Shown: one piece after another, positions 17,281 through 26,748 of the stretch
Layout of the letters: every line of letters starts with the position of its first letter
Numbering within the stretch: the first letter of the stretch is position 1
Source of the DNA: Acuticoccus mangrovi
Lineage (GTDB): Bacteria > Pseudomonadota > Alphaproteobacteria > Rhizobiales > Amorphaceae
Assembly (NCBI RefSeq): GCF_016411865.1
Contig: NZ_JAEKJA010000009.1
Span: 62,001-126,000, forward strand
Direction: 5' to 3'
Length of the DNA stretch: 64,000 nt
Notes under the pieces: model-generated
What the model was told of the DNA's origin: nothing
The model's input: the letters and a program-made list of their open reading frames with translations, nothing else
Database searches by the model: none
Position numbers and translations under genes: made by a program

Positions 17281-18116
17281 TCTTGCTCTTGCTGCCCCTC
17301 CTTCTCGGGGTGGCGCTGCTCGTCGCCGTGATCGCCACGGGGCGGTGGTTTGCCCAGGCCGACCCGGCGCGGATCGCAGCGATGGCCCGCTCCAGCGGCG
17401 GCCTGGCGCTGATGGCGGTGGGGGCGCTGCTCCTCGCCCGCGGCCAGGGGATGCTGGGGGCGAGCCTGGTGATGGCGGGGCTCGCCCGATTCGGCCTCGG
17501 CTCGGGTGGCGGCTTCGGCGGTGGCCCGAGCGGCCGGGCAGGGCCCTTCGGCATGGGTGGGAGCGGCACGGGCGGGACCGGATGGGGCGGAAGGGGCGGA
17601 AGGGGCTGGGGTGGGGGAATGGGTCGGCGGCGGGCGAACCCGCGGCCCGGCCAGACGTCCACCGTGCGCACCGCGAAGATCGCGGCCGAGCTCGATCACG
17701 ACACGGGAGAGATGGACGGGGAAGTGCTCTCAGGCCCGCAGGCCGGGCGGCATTTCGCGGACATGGGCGAGGGGGAACTCCTCGCCGTCTGGCGCTGGTG
17801 CGCCGACGACGAGGAGAGTCGCCTACTCGTGGAAGCTTATCTCGACCGCCGGTTTCCCAGCTGGCGTGAGGACTTCCAGCGTAACGACAACGCCGGGGCG
17901 AGCGGCTCTGGCGGCGCGGGCCGCGAGCGCCGGTCGGGCGCTCTGACCGAACAGGACGCGTACGAGGTTCTGGGCCTTGAGCCTGGCGCTGGTGAGGCGG
18001 AGATCCGCGCAGCGCATCGCCGCCTGATGAAGCAGATGCACCCCGATCGTGGAGGATCTGCGTTCCTTGCCGCCCAACTCAACGAAGCTAAGGACATCCT
18101 TCTGCGTCGACGGTGA
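17277..18116 (+). CDS. membrane-anchored J-domain (DnaJ-type) protein
   Basis: 279 aa. The N-terminus has two hydrophobic segments (about 1-22 and 38-62), then a Gly/Arg-rich linker (about 70-118), a middle region with GEMDGEVLSGPQAG, and a C-terminal J domain (about 220-279). The J domain carries the HPD motif (MHPDRGG near 253-259) that stimulates Hsp70/DnaK. The overall plan resembles DjlA/Tim14-like proteins, with the J domain at the end. It is probably a co-chaperone at the inner membrane. The GTG start overlaps the stop of the VWA-like gene. Confidence 0.82.
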   Translation: MILLLLPLLLGVALLVAVIATGRWFAQADPARIAAMARSSGGLALMAVGALLLARGQGMLGASLVMAGLARFGLGSGGGFGGGPSGRAGPFGMGGSGTGGTGWGGRGGRGWGGGMGRRRANPRPGQTSTVRTAKIAAELDHDTGEMDGEVLSGPQAGRHFADMGEGELLAVWRWCADDEESRLLVEAYLDRRFPSWREDFQRNDNAGASGSGGAGRERRSGALTEQDAYEVLGLEPGAGEAEIRAAHRRLMKQMHPDRGGSAFLAAQLNEAKDILLRRR

Positions 18117-18186
18117 CACAACGCTCATCGAACAACTCATAGGGTGGCGCACATGGGCGCCACCGATCATCGATGGCGCGGGTGCG

Positions 18187-19767
18187 TTACATGGACACCG
18201 CCCAGCATGGCCGGTCATGGTTAGCGAACCGTTTGCACGCCGCCCAAGCTTCGTCCTTCGACGCAAAACCGGCGAAACGGGCTCGGTAGAGCGTGCCTTT
18301 GTCGGTCGCCACCTTGATGGTTAGCTTCTTTCGCTGACCCATGGCTGGCTCGTCGGCGACGGCCTCGGCGAGGAGGCGCTCGGCGAGCGCGGCGCTCGGG
18401 ACGGCGCCGATCTGGATCTGCCAGGGGCCGGCGACCGCCGCGTGCGCGGTGGGGGCGGGGGCCTTCTGGCGGTGCGCGGAGCCCATCACGATGGTCTGGG
18501 TGCCGGGCACGGACCGAGAGCGGGCGATGGCGGCCGCGAGGGTGTCGGCGTCGAGCGAGGCCGGCGTGACCTCGAAGGCGGCGAAGGCGGTCTCGAAGCG
18601 CGCGGCACCGTGCGCCGGCCTGCCTTCCTCCACCACCGCGACCACGGCCATGTCGCGATCGGCGACGGCCGGAGCGGGCAGCGGCGTCGGACGTGATTCG
18701 GCCTGGTCGATGACCGCCCGCAGCGCGCCGGTGGCAAGGTCGGGCGTGGTGATCGCCGGCTCGGCCGTCGCGGCGCGGGCCTCGCTGGCAAAGGCGAGCA
18801 CGGTCTCGGCGATCGGATCCTCGCCGTGGGTCTTGGCCTTGAGGCGCGAGGCGAAGAGGGTGCGCAGGTTGGGCTTGCGGCCGGGCACCGGGGGCGGGCC
18901 CTCGTCCCGCCACTCCGCGAACACCATCGCCTGCCCCGTGGTCGCCTTCGGCAGATAGGCCTCGATGAGCTTGCGCATCTGGGCATCGCGCGAGGCGCCG
19001 GTGCGACCGCCGAACACGGCGGCGACGATGTGGCGCCCGTCGCGCCGCACCGACGTCACGAGGTTGAAGCCGGAGGCGCGGATATAGCCGGTCTTGATGC
19101 CGTCGACGCCTTCGACGCGGCCGAGCAGGTGGTTGTGATTGCCGTAGCGGCGCTTGTTGTACTCGAAGACGCGGGTCTCGAAGACGCCATAGTAGGATGG
19201 AAAGTCGCGCTGGATCGCCACGCCGAGGCGCACCATATCGCGCGCAGTGGTCTTCTGGTTCGGATCGGGCAGCCCCGAGGCGTTGCGGAAGGTGGTGGAC
19301 TTCATGCCGAGCCGATGGGCCGTCTTGGTCATCCGCTTGGCGAAGGCCGCTTCGGAACCGGCGATGTTCTCGCCGAGGGCGGTCGCCACGTCGTTGGCGG
19401 ACTTCGTCACGAGCGCCTTGATGGCGTCGCGCACGGCGATCACGCCGCCGGGCTTGAAGCCGATCTTGGAGGGCGGCCGGCTCGCGGCATAGGCCGACAC
19501 GGTCAGCTTGTCGCCGAGCGACAGGCGGCCGGCCTTCAGCTCTTCGAAGGTGATGTAGAGCGTCATGATCTTGGTGAGCGAGGCGGGATAGCGCGCCTCG
19601 TCGGCATCGCTCGAGTAGAGCGTCTTCTCACCGATCACGTCGTAGACGAGGCCGGAGTATTCGGGGTTGGCCGCGGCCGGCCCGACGAGACAGGCGAGCA
19701 CCGCGACCGCGGCGAGGAGATTGATGGAGCAGCGCGTCCAAGCGTTGCGACGAAGGGGGACGTGCAT
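18187..19767 (-). CDS. D-alanyl-D-alanine carboxypeptidase with C-terminal SPOR domain
   Basis: 526 aa, low-molecular-mass penicillin-binding protein (DacA/DacF family), which trims the terminal D-Ala of peptidoglycan stem peptides in the periplasm. It has a signal peptide (about 12-34), the SxxK motif S63-LT-K66, the SxN motif S123-A-N125 and the KTG motif at 225-227. The C-terminal 75 residues (WQIQIGAVPSAALAERLL...LYRARFAGFASKDEAW) form a SPOR domain that binds denuded glycan at the division site. The ATG at 19765-19767 has AAAGGA 4 bases upstream. It is divergent from clpS. Confidence 0.92.
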   Translation of the reverse strand: MHVPLRRNAWTRCSINLLAAVAVLACLVGPAAANPEYSGLVYDVIGEKTLYSSDADEARYPASLTKIMTLYITFEELKAGRLSLGDKLTVSAYAASRPPSKIGFKPGGVIAVRDAIKALVTKSANDVATALGENIAGSEAAFAKRMTKTAHRLGMKSTTFRNASGLPDPNQKTTARDMVRLGVAIQRDFPSYYGVFETRVFEYNKRRYGNHNHLLGRVEGVDGIKTGYIRASGFNLVTSVRRDGRHIVAAVFGGRTGASRDAQMRKLIEAYLPKATTGQAMVFAEWRDEGPPPVPGRKPNLRTLFASRLKAKTHGEDPIAETVLAFASEARAATAEPAITTPDLATGALRAVIDQAESRPTPLPAPAVADRDMAVVAVVEEGRPAHGAARFETAFAAFEVTPASLDADTLAAAIARSRSVPGTQTIVMGSAHRQKAPAPTAHAAVAGPWQIQIGAVPSAALAERLLAEAVADEPAMGQRKKLTIKVATDKGTLYRARFAGFASKDEAWAACKRFANHDRPCWAVSM

Positions 19768-20496
19768 ACGGTCCTTTGGCGCTTCGGCTGTGGTCTCTAG
19801 CCACGACATGCCGACGGTTGGGGGACAAACACTGCCCAGACGAGACACCCGGAGGCGTTACGCCGGGATCAACCGCTCTGGTTGAAAACCAGTTTATGCA
19901 TTCGATCTGACTCGTAGCTTGTATCGACGCGAATCGCAAAGACCCGCCGCGAGCCTGAGGCAAACCGGCGATTCGAGGTTAACAGCTCGAAAGGTCGATG
20001 CTGGCGGGTCGAGGAAAATTTCCACAAGTGCCGCGCTGGCGGACCGGGAAGTGCCGCGCCGGCGGGCCGGGCGAGGGCGCCTCGATCGGGCCCGGTACGG
20101 GCGTCCAGCACCGGAGCGGGATCCGACGCGCGGCATTCGCGCGCATCGCCTCGGCGCTCTGCCGCGGGTGCGAAATGGGCGATTGCGAGGCGGCTCTTTT
20201 TGTCGATATGTTGACGATAGTGGCGTGAGGCTCTCGGGCGTTGGTGCACGGCTGCCGGCTGTCGATCGTGCCGGCAAGCCTCGCTCCAGCGGGGCCAAGT
20301 CTCATAGCTGTCTTGAAGACGCTGGAGGACCGCATCATTTGATGAGGTGGCGATAGTGCGGACAGTCGGGCTCGCTCAGGCCCGGTGCCGGGGATGCCGT
20401 CTTCGAACCGCCGGACGCCGTCACCTCTTTTCCCCATCGACATGAGGGCATCCTTGGAGATTTGCCCGCTTGCGTGTTGATGATTGACGATTCAGG
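19768..20496. other. 729-base divergent intergenic stretch before clpS
   Basis: No reading frame here looks like a protein. The part near 19870-19990 and 20190-20230 is AT-richer than its surroundings and must hold the promoters for the D,D-carboxypeptidase gene (minus) and for clpS-clpA (plus). A small hairpin, CAACC-N5-GGTTG (19870-19884), lies near the carboxypeptidase side. A small RNA or heat-shock promoter is possible, but nothing fixes it. Confidence 0.45.
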
Positions 20497-20979
20497 ATGG
20501 CGACCATGACGAGCCTTCCGGACCCATCGGTACCGAGCCCGGTCGCGACCGCCGCGTCCTGGCACACCTTTGCATCACTCGATCGGGCAACACTCGACTG
20601 GGCCGCCCTCGACCGGCGCGTTCGCGCCGGTCCCGGTGACGACGGGACCGACAACGGCGGCGACGATCGGACGGGCAACAACGACCCCGGCACCCTCGTC
20701 ATCACGCGTCCGAAACCCAAGACCAAGCGCCCGAACATGTATCGGGTGCTGCTTCTCAATGACGACTACACACCCATGGAGTTCGTCGTTCACGTTCTGG
20801 AGCGTTTTTTCCAGAAATCGCGGGAAGAGGCGACCCGCGTCATGCTTCACGTCCATCACCACGGCGTCGGCGAGTGCGGCGTTTATACCTACGAGGTGGC
20901 GGAGACGAAGGTGACGCAGGTGATGGACTTTGCCCGCAAGCATCAGCATCCTCTCCAGTGTGTGATGGAGAAGAAGTAA
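20497..20979 (+). CDS. clpS: ATP-dependent Clp protease adaptor ClpS
   Basis: 160 aa. The ClpS core (about 75-160) is complete: [20 protein letters not shown] with the Asn-Asp pair that holds the N-terminal residue of N-degron substrates, [11 protein letters not shown], and the C-terminal [11 protein letters not shown] that docks on ClpA. It delivers N-end rule substrates to ClpAP. The first 60 or so residues are low-complexity, with many D, G and P, and are longer than the short tails usual in rhizobial ClpS. A second ATG (20506) is spaced better from the AGG at 20494-20496. clpA follows after 9 bases. Confidence 0.93.
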   Translation: MATMTSLPDPSVPSPVATAASWHTFASLDRATLDWAALDRRVRAGPGDDGTDNGGDDRTGNNDPGTLVITRPKPKTKRPNMYRVLLLNDDYTPMEFVVHVLERFFQKSREEATRVMLHVHHHGVGECGVYTYEVAETKVTQVMDFARKHQHPLQCVMEKK

Positions 20980-20988
20980 GGAGCGAGA

Positions 20989-23391
20989 ATGCCCTCATTC
21001 TCTCGTAGCCTCGAAAAGGCCCTGCACCAGGCGCTCGCCTCCGCCAACGAGCGTCGCCAGGAATATGCGACGCTCGAGCATCTCCTCCTCGCGCTGGTGG
21101 ACGATCAGGACGCCGCGGCGGTCATGAAGGCCTGCAGCGTCGATCTCGACCGCCTCCGCCGCGACCTCTCGGAATATATCGATGCCGAGCTCGACAACCT
21201 GGTGGTCGACGGCGACGACGATTCCAAACCGACCGCCTCCTTCCAGCGCGTGATCCAAAGAGCGGTCATCCATGTGCAGTCCTCCGGCCGGGAGGAGGTC
21301 ACGGGTGCCAACGTGCTCGTCGCCATCTTCGCCGAGCGGGAAAGCCACGCGGCATACTTCCTGCAGGAGCAGGAAATGACGCGGTACGACGCCGTCAACT
21401 ACATCTCTCACGGAATTGCCAAGCGCGCCGGCATGGGAGAGCGCGCCCGCGAGGAGGGGGACGAAGACGCCCCCGCCGAGGAGGGTGGTGCCACGACCAA
21501 GCGCAAGACGGACGCCCTTGAGGCCTACTGCATCAACCTCAACGAGAAGGCGAAGAAAGGGAAGGTCGACCCCCTGATCGGCCGCGACAACGAGGTGCGG
21601 CGCACCATCCAGGTGCTGTGCCGCCGCCAGAAGAACAACCCGCTCTTCGTCGGTGACCCCGGCGTCGGCAAGACCGCCATCGCCGAAGGCCTCGCCAAGC
21701 GCATCGTCGACGGCGAGGTTCCCGAGGTCCTCGAGGACTCCACCATCTTCGCCCTCGACATGGGCGCCCTCCTCGCCGGCACCCGCTATCGCGGTGACTT
21801 CGAGGAGCGGCTGAAGCAGGTGGTGAAGGAGATCGAGGAATATCCGGGCGCCATCATGTTCATCGACGAGATCCACACCGTCATCGGTGCGGGCGCGACG
21901 TCGGGCGGCGCGATGGACGCTTCGAACCTCCTGAAGCCCGCCCTGTCGTCGGGCGCGATCAAGTGCATCGGCTCCACGACCTACAAGGAGTATCGGCAGT
22001 TCTTCGAGAAGGACCGGGCCCTCGTCCGGCGCTTCCAGAAGATCGACGTGGCCGAGCCGACGGTCGACGACGCGATCGAGATCCTCAAGGGCCTCAAGCC
22101 CCACTACGAGGCCTATCACTCGATCAAGTTCACCAACGAGGCGATCAAGTCGGCGGTCGAGCTGTCGCACCGCTACATCAACGACCGCAAGCTCCCCGAC
22201 AAGGCGATCGACGTGATCGACGAGACGGGCGCCTCGCAGATGCTGCTGCCGGTGAACAAGCGTCGCAAGCAGGTGGGGGTGAAGGAGATCGAGGCGACCA
22301 TTGCCACGATGGCCCGCATTCCGCCCAAAACCGTGTCGAAGGACGATGCGGAGGTGCTGCAGACCATCGAGACCAACCTCAAGCGGGTGGTCTATGGGCA
22401 GGAAGGCGCGATCGAGGTGCTCTCCTCGGCGATCAAGCTCGCCCGGGCGGGTCTGCGCGAGCCCAACAAGCCGATCGGCTCCTACCTCTTCTCCGGCCCC
22501 ACGGGCGTCGGCAAGACGGAGGTGGCGCGCCAGCTCGCCGAGCTCCTCGGCGTGGAGCTCCTGCGCTTCGACATGTCGGAGTATATGGAGCGCCACACGG
22601 TGAGCCGCCTGATCGGTGCGCCTCCGGGCTATGTGGGCTTCGACCAGGGCGGCCTTCTGACCGACGGTGTCGATCAGCACCCGCACTGCGTCCTGCTCTT
22701 GGATGAAATCGAAAAGGCCCACCCGGACCTCTTCAACATCCTTTTGCAAGTGATGGACCACGGCAAGCTGACGGACCACAACGGCAAGCAGGTGGATTTC
22801 CGCAACGTCATCCTGATCATGACGACGAACGCGGGCGCCGCCGATCTCGCCAAGGCCCCCATCGGCTTCAACCGCTCGCGCCGCGAGGGGGAGGATGCCG
22901 AGGCGATCAACAAGCTGTTCACGCCGGAGTTCCGCAACCGTCTCGACGCGATCGTGCCGTTCTCGCCGCTGCCGGCCGACGTCGTCCACCGCGTGGTGGA
23001 GAAGTTCGTCATGCAGCTGGAAGCCCAGCTCGCCGACCGCAACGTCACCTTCGAGCTCTCGGACGAGGCGGTGCAGTGGCTCGCCGAGGAAGGCTACGAC
23101 GAGAAGATGGGCGCCCGCCCGCTCGGCCGGGTCATCCAGGAGTACATCAAGCGGCCGCTCGCCGATCAGGTGCTCTTCGGTGATCTCAAGAAGGGCGGCA
23201 CGGTCAAGGTGACCGTGACCGAGGACGAGGACGGCAAGAAGTCGCTCGCTCTGGAGGCGATCGCCGATCCGACCGGACCCTCCCGGATGGCCTCGGACGA
23301 CGACGAGCCCGATCACGACGACGGCGACGGGCCGGAGGAGACCACCGGTTCTGGCTCCTCCCGCATCCCGCAGGTGCCGCTCTCGAACTAG
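20989..23391 (+). CDS. clpA: ATP-dependent Clp protease ATP-binding subunit ClpA
   Basis: 800 aa AAA+ unfoldase that feeds ClpP. Order: N-domain (1-145) that binds ClpS, a charged linker (about 145-170), then the D1 ATPase with Walker A GDPGVGKT (about 222-229) and FIDEIH, and D2 with GPTGVGKTE (about 502-510), [11 protein letters not shown] and a sensor-2 GARPLGR motif. The C-terminal tail after 755 is acidic ([12 protein letters not shown]), unlike the E. coli enzyme. Start ATG at 20989 with AAGGAGCG just before. Cotranscribed with clpS; ends at a strong intrinsic terminator. Confidence 0.96.
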   Translation: MPSFSRSLEKALHQALASANERRQEYATLEHLLLALVDDQDAAAVMKACSVDLDRLRRDLSEYIDAELDNLVVDGDDDSKPTASFQRVIQRAVIHVQSSGREEVTGANVLVAIFAERESHAAYFLQEQEMTRYDAVNYISHGIAKRAGMGERAREEGDEDAPAEEGGATTKRKTDALEAYCINLNEKAKKGKVDPLIGRDNEVRRTIQVLCRRQKNNPLFVGDPGVGKTAIAEGLAKRIVDGEVPEVLEDSTIFALDMGALLAGTRYRGDFEERLKQVVKEIEEYPGAIMFIDEIHTVIGAGATSGGAMDASNLLKPALSSGAIKCIGSTTYKEYRQFFEKDRALVRRFQKIDVAEPTVDDAIEILKGLKPHYEAYHSIKFTNEAIKSAVELSHRYINDRKLPDKAIDVIDETGASQMLLPVNKRRKQVGVKEIEATIATMARIPPKTVSKDDAEVLQTIETNLKRVVYGQEGAIEVLSSAIKLARAGLREPNKPIGSYLFSGPTGVGKTEVARQLAELLGVELLRFDMSEYMERHTVSRLIGAPPGYVGFDQGGLLTDGVDQHPHCVLLLDEIEKAHPDLFNILLQVMDHGKLTDHNGKQVDFRNVILIMTTNAGAADLAKAPIGFNRSRREGEDAEAINKLFTPEFRNRLDAIVPFSPLPADVVHRVVEKFVMQLEAQLADRNVTFELSDEAVQWLAEEGYDEKMGARPLGRVIQEYIKRPLADQVLFGDLKKGGTVKVTVTEDEDGKKSLALEAIADPTGPSRMASDDDEPDHDDGDGPEETTGSGSSRIPQVPLSN

Positions 23392-23411
23392 ATCGGCCAC
23401 ATTCTCGAACC

Positions 23412-23445
23412 AGCGGCGCCCTCCGGGCGCCGCTTTTCTTTTTGA
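23412..23445 (+). terminator. rho-independent terminator after clpA
   Basis: AGCGGCGCCC (23412-23421) pairs perfectly with GGGCGCCGCT (23425-23434) around a 3-base loop. It is followed by a T-rich tract (TTTCTTTTT, to 23443), 20 bases after the clpA stop codon. Confidence 0.9.
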
Positions 23446-23546
23446 CCCGACCTCTCATTTGAGCGATCTTTGAATATGCGCCCGCTCGCGTGGGCGCGGC
23501 TGAGGTGTGCGGCGTAGGGTGCCGGCAATCCGGAGGAGGGCCAGCC

Positions 23547-24299
23547 ATGGACGACGAATCTGAAACCGATGACTTCATCGATCCGACCGCCGGACCAACG
23601 CGGTATGTCGGAACATCCGGTGCAGACTACGTGCTTCTCGGCGCCTACGACGACACCATCAGCGGCAAGGCCGGCGACGACACGCTGAGGGGCGAGGGCG
23701 GCGACGACATCATCTCCGGCAACGACGACGACGATTGGCTGCTCGGCGGCACGGGCGACGACTCGCTCTCCGGCGACTCCGGGGCCGATACGGTCGACGG
23801 CGGCGCAGGCGCCGACCTCATCCGCGGCGGCGCGGGCGACGACCGCCTCATCGGCGGCACCCAGAGCGACGTCATCAACGCCGGCGACGGCGACGACAGC
23901 GTGTTCGGCGGCCAGGGAGCGGACCGGATCGCCGGCGGCGACGGCGACGATCTCCTCAAGGGCGACAACGGGGCGGACCACATCACCGGCGGCGCCGGCG
24001 ACGATTCGGTGCGCGGCGGCGAGGGCCACGACACGCTGAACGGCGGCGAAGGCGACGACATTCTCGTCGGCGATCGGGGCAACGACTTCTTCGTGTTCGA
24101 AGGCGACTTCGGCAACGACAAGATCAGCGACTTCTCGTCCGGCGACGTCATCGACCTGCGCAGCCAGGCGATCGAGGCGTTCGAGGATCTCGTGATCACC
24201 CAGAACCGCTTCGGCGTAGAGATCACGATCGGCGAGAATTCGATCTTCCTCGCCGGCGCCACCTCCGATCAGGTCACCGAACACACGGTTTTGATCTAG
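23547..24299 (+). CDS. RTX repeat calcium-binding protein (repeat-only type)
   Basis: 250 aa, strongly acidic. After a 21-residue lead there are 18 uninterrupted nonapeptides of the RTX type (residues 22-183), then a 67-residue C-terminal part that has the look of a type I secretion signal domain (FGNDKISDFSSGDVIDL and hydrophobic beta segments). There is no N-terminal signal peptide and no catalytic or adhesive domain. It should fold into a Ca2+-bound beta roll after export. Start ATG 23547 with GGAGGAGGG upstream. No type I ABC exporter or membrane fusion protein lies in the window. It could be a surface or matrix protein; function unknown. Confidence 0.85.
   Translation: MDDESETDDFIDPTAGPTRYVGTSGADYVLLGAYDDTISGKAGDDTLRGEGGDDIISGNDDDDWLLGGTGDDSLSGDSGADTVDGGAGADLIRGGAGDDRLIGGTQSDVINAGDGDDSVFGGQGADRIAGGDGDDLLKGDNGADHITGGAGDDSVRGGEGHDTLNGGEGDDILVGDRGNDFFVFEGDFGNDKISDFSSGDVIDLRSQAIEAFEDLVITQNRFGVEITIGENSIFLAGATSDQVTEHTVLI
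23610..24095 (+). repeat. 18 tandem RTX nonapeptide repeats (27-base units)
   Basis: Protein repeats of the form GGxGxDxxx run in phase from residue 22 to 183 of the host protein. The best-preserved units are GGAGDDRLI, GGDGDDLLK and GGAGDDSVR; weaker ones are LGAYDDTIS, GNDDDDWLL and GGTQSDVIN. At the DNA level the units are diverged, so recent slippage is not obvious. Confidence 0.9.
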
Positions 24300-24320
24300 G
24301 CTGAAGGCCGCTTCGGACAC

Positions 24321-24344
24321 GGCCCGCCGGCAGCGCCGCGGGCC
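24321..24344. terminator. hairpin between RTX gene and convergent ABC ATPase gene
   Basis: GGCCCGC (24321-24327) pairs with GCGGGCC (24338-24344), and an inner GGC/GCC pair extends the stem, leaving a 3-base loop. It stands between two convergent genes and may stop both transcripts; no long T tract. Confidence 0.5.
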
Positions 24345-24368
24345 ACCGTCGCACCTCCTGCGCGCCTC

Positions 24369-25175
24369 TCACAGGACCTTGCGCAGGAACTCCGCCGTGC
24401 GGGGGTGCGTCGGGCTGGCGAAGATCTCCTGCGCCGAGCCCACCTCGATGATCCGCCCGTGATCCATCACGATGAGGCGGTCGGCGACCTCGCGAGCGAA
24501 GCCCATCTCGTGCGTAACGACGACCATCGTCATCCCCTCCGCCGCGAGCGTCTTCATCACGTCGAGCACTTCGCCCACGAGCTCGGGATCGAGGGCGGAG
24601 GTCGGCTCGTCGAACAGCATGGCGCGGGGGCGCATCGCGAGAGCGCGGGCGATGGCGGCGCGCTGCTGCTGGCCGCCGGAGATGTTGGCGGGGTAGACGT
24701 GCGCCTTGTCGCCGATGCCCACCTTGTCGAGCAGCGCCTGGCCGAGGGCGATCGCCTCCTTGCGCCGCTGCCGGCGGACGATGCGCGGCCCCTCGATCAC
24801 GTTCTGCAGCACCGTCTTGTGCGGGAAGAGATTAAAGCTCTGGAACACCATTCCCATTTCGGACCGGAGCTCGCTCATCGCCCGGTGCGACATCGGCCGC
24901 TTGCGGCCCTTGTCGTCGAGCCGGTAGCCGACGAGCACGCCGTCGAAGTGCACCTCTCCCTCGTCGTAGGGCTCCAGAAAGTTCAGGCAGTTGAGGAGGG
25001 TGCTCTTGCCCGAGCCGCTGGGACCGATGATGACGACGACCTCGCCGCGATGGACGTCGAGGTCGATGCCGTGCAGCACCTTGAGAGCGCCGAAGCGCTT
25101 GCAGAGGCCCGCGACGCGCAACAGCGGCTGGGGGCCCTCGGCGGGCGCGGCGCCGTCGGCGGGTGTCGGGCTCAA
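24369..25175 (-). CDS. amino-acid ABC transporter ATP-binding protein
   Basis: 268 aa. ATPase of a polar amino-acid importer: Walker A GPSGSGKS (about 52-59), Q-loop [12 protein letters not shown], signature [14 protein letters not shown], Walker [13 protein letters not shown], and H-loop VTHEMGF. The start is read as TTG at 25173-25175, overlapping the permease stop (TTGA), because GGAGGAAGGA lies 3 to 12 bases before it and no ATG is near. That makes it translationally coupled to the permease. Last gene of the minus-strand operon that starts with the ferredoxin reductase at 30066. Confidence 0.9.
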   Translation of the reverse strand: MSPTPADGAAPAEGPQPLLRVAGLCKRFGALKVLHGIDLDVHRGEVVVIIGPSGSGKSTLLNCLNFLEPYDEGEVHFDGVLVGYRLDDKGRKRPMSHRAMSELRSEMGMVFQSFNLFPHKTVLQNVIEGPRIVRRQRRKEAIALGQALLDKVGIGDKAHVYPANISGGQQQRAAIARALAMRPRAMLFDEPTSALDPELVGEVLDVMKTLAAEGMTMVVVTHEMGFAREVADRLIVMDHGRIIEVGSAQEIFASPTHPRTAEFLRKVL

Positions 25176-25834
25176 CGGTCCTTCCTCCAGAGCTTTTCGA
25201 GGATGCTCGCGGCGTAGATCATCGGGAACACGATGAGCGCGAAGCAGAGAGCGACGGTGCTGTAGATCTCCATCGGCCGATAGGTCGAGGCGATCAGGTT
25301 GTTCGCCTCGTGCAGGATCTCCGGCACGGCGAGGACCGAGGCGAGCGAGGTGAGCTTCACGAGCGTCGCGAACTCGTTGACGAAGGGCGGCACCATGCGC
25401 CGCACCGCCTGGGGCAGAATGATGCGGCGCATCGCCTGATAGGGCGTCATCCCGATGGCGAGCGCCGCCCGCATCTGGCCCTTCTCGATGGAGTTGACGC
25501 CGGCGCGGAAGATCTCGGCCATGTAGGCGGCGGTGTGGCCGCCGAGGCCGAGAAGCACGGCGTTGTAGGCGCTGAGCTGGATCCCGGTGAGGATGGGCAG
25601 CGCATAGTAGATCCACACGAGCTGAACGATGGTCGGCGTGCTGCGGAAGGTTTCCACGAAGAAGGCGGCGGGCCAGCTCAGCGCCCGCCGCTTGGAGAGG
25701 CGGGCGAGACCGATGACGAGCCCGCACGTCAGTCCAATGATCAGCGCGCCGACGCTGATCTCGGCCGTCACCGCGGCACCGCGCAAGAAGACCGCGCGAT
25801 AGTCCCACGGCACGTCGAAATGCCAAGTGTACAT
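25172..25834 (-). CDS. amino-acid ABC transporter permease
   Basis: 220 aa with five membrane helices and the HisM/GlnP family EAA loop ([23 protein letters not shown], about 128-150). Only one permease gene is present, so the importer is probably a homodimer in the membrane. The ATG start at 25832-25834 is 42 bases after the stop of the binding-protein gene. It shares a 4-base overlap with the ATPase gene. Confidence 0.9.
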   Translation of the reverse strand: MYTWHFDVPWDYRAVFLRGAAVTAEISVGALIIGLTCGLVIGLARLSKRRALSWPAAFFVETFRSTPTIVQLVWIYYALPILTGIQLSAYNAVLLGLGGHTAAYMAEIFRAGVNSIEKGQMRAALAIGMTPYQAMRRIILPQAVRRMVPPFVNEFATLVKLTSLASVLAVPEILHEANNLIASTYRPMEIYSTVALCFALIVFPMIYAASILEKLWRKDR

Positions 25835-25876
25835 GCACCTCGTCCTTGCTGTTGTCGCGGATCGGCCGAGCCTGTT

Positions 25877-26710
25877 CTATTCGACGGCGTGGTAGGTGGG
25901 GCTGAGCACGTAGCGGCCGCTCGCCGGATACTGCTTGACGAACTCTTCGATCTTGCCGTTGATCCGCATCCACTCCAGCGCCGTGTTGAGGAACTCGCGC
26001 AGATCGCGATCCTCGTAGCGGGTCGCCCAGGCGATCGGCTGCAGGTTGTAGGGGGTGTTGGAGAAGAGGCTGACGAGCTCGGGGTGGGTCTGGATGTAGC
26101 GGCGCGTCGCCCAGGCGTCCTCCACCGCGACGTCGGCCCGCCCGGACTGCACGGCGATCAGGCTCGACGACAGATCGTTGGTGCTGAGCGCGACGATGTT
26201 GGCCTTGGAGAAGGTGCGCTTGACGAACTCGTGGCCGCCGGTGCCCTGCACCACGGCGACGGTCACGCCCTCCTGGTCGATGTCGTCGAGGCTCTTGAAG
26301 CGGTCGTCACCGGCGCGCACCGTCGCGTCGTAGCCGAGGTAGAAGATGGGCGAGGTGAAGGCTACCGAGGCGGCGCGCGGAATGCTGGCGAAGGTGCCGG
26401 CCGCGACGATGTCGAACTGCTTCGCCTGGAGACCGGCGACGAAGGTCGACCACTGCGTCTCGATGAACTCGGGCTCGACGTTCACCTGCTTCAGGACGAA
26501 GCTGATGATGTCGATGTAGTAGCCCTTGAGCTCCTGCGTGATCGGATCCTTCTGCGATCCGGGCGGCGACATGATCCAGCCGATGCGCAGCGTCTTCTCG
26601 CTCAGCATCCGCTCGAACGCGTCTTCGGCGACCGCCTGGGTGCTGACGAGGCCCACCGCCGCGATCACGGCGGCGGCCACGCCACGCCTTACCGAGTGCC
26701 ATGCTCTCAT
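25877..26710 (-). CDS. amino-acid-type ABC transporter substrate-binding protein (family 3)
   Basis: 277 aa periplasmic protein. Signal peptide about 1-28 (ends STQAVA). The family-3 fold is visible in [30 protein letters not shown], and the central [22 protein letters not shown] block, where amino-acid binders usually keep an Arg for the alpha-carboxylate (here in SIPRA). The ligand is not known; given the Rieske oxygenase in the operon, a methylated or quaternary amine is a reasonable guess. ATG start at 26708-26710, with AAAGAGA before it, 38 bases after the dehydrogenase gene. Confidence 0.88.
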   Translation of the reverse strand: MRAWHSVRRGVAAAVIAAVGLVSTQAVAEDAFERMLSEKTLRIGWIMSPPGSQKDPITQELKGYYIDIISFVLKQVNVEPEFIETQWSTFVAGLQAKQFDIVAAGTFASIPRAASVAFTSPIFYLGYDATVRAGDDRFKSLDDIDQEGVTVAVVQGTGGHEFVKRTFSKANIVALSTNDLSSSLIAVQSGRADVAVEDAWATRRYIQTHPELVSLFSNTPYNLQPIAWATRYEDRDLREFLNTALEWMRINGKIEEFVKQYPASGRYVLSPTYHAVE

Positions 26711-26748
26711 AGTCCGTCTCTTTCCAGGTTGCACTGTGTTGAGGGGGA

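Noticed and set aside
20995-23400. 801-codon minus-strand open frame opposite clpA
   Set aside because: It mirrors clpA almost exactly and has the low-quality composition of an antisense frame in GC-rich DNA.
23610-24095. Possible CRISPR-like or tandem DNA array
   Set aside because: The periodicity is the 27-base coding unit of RTX nonapeptides in one open frame; units are diverged and there are no spacers.
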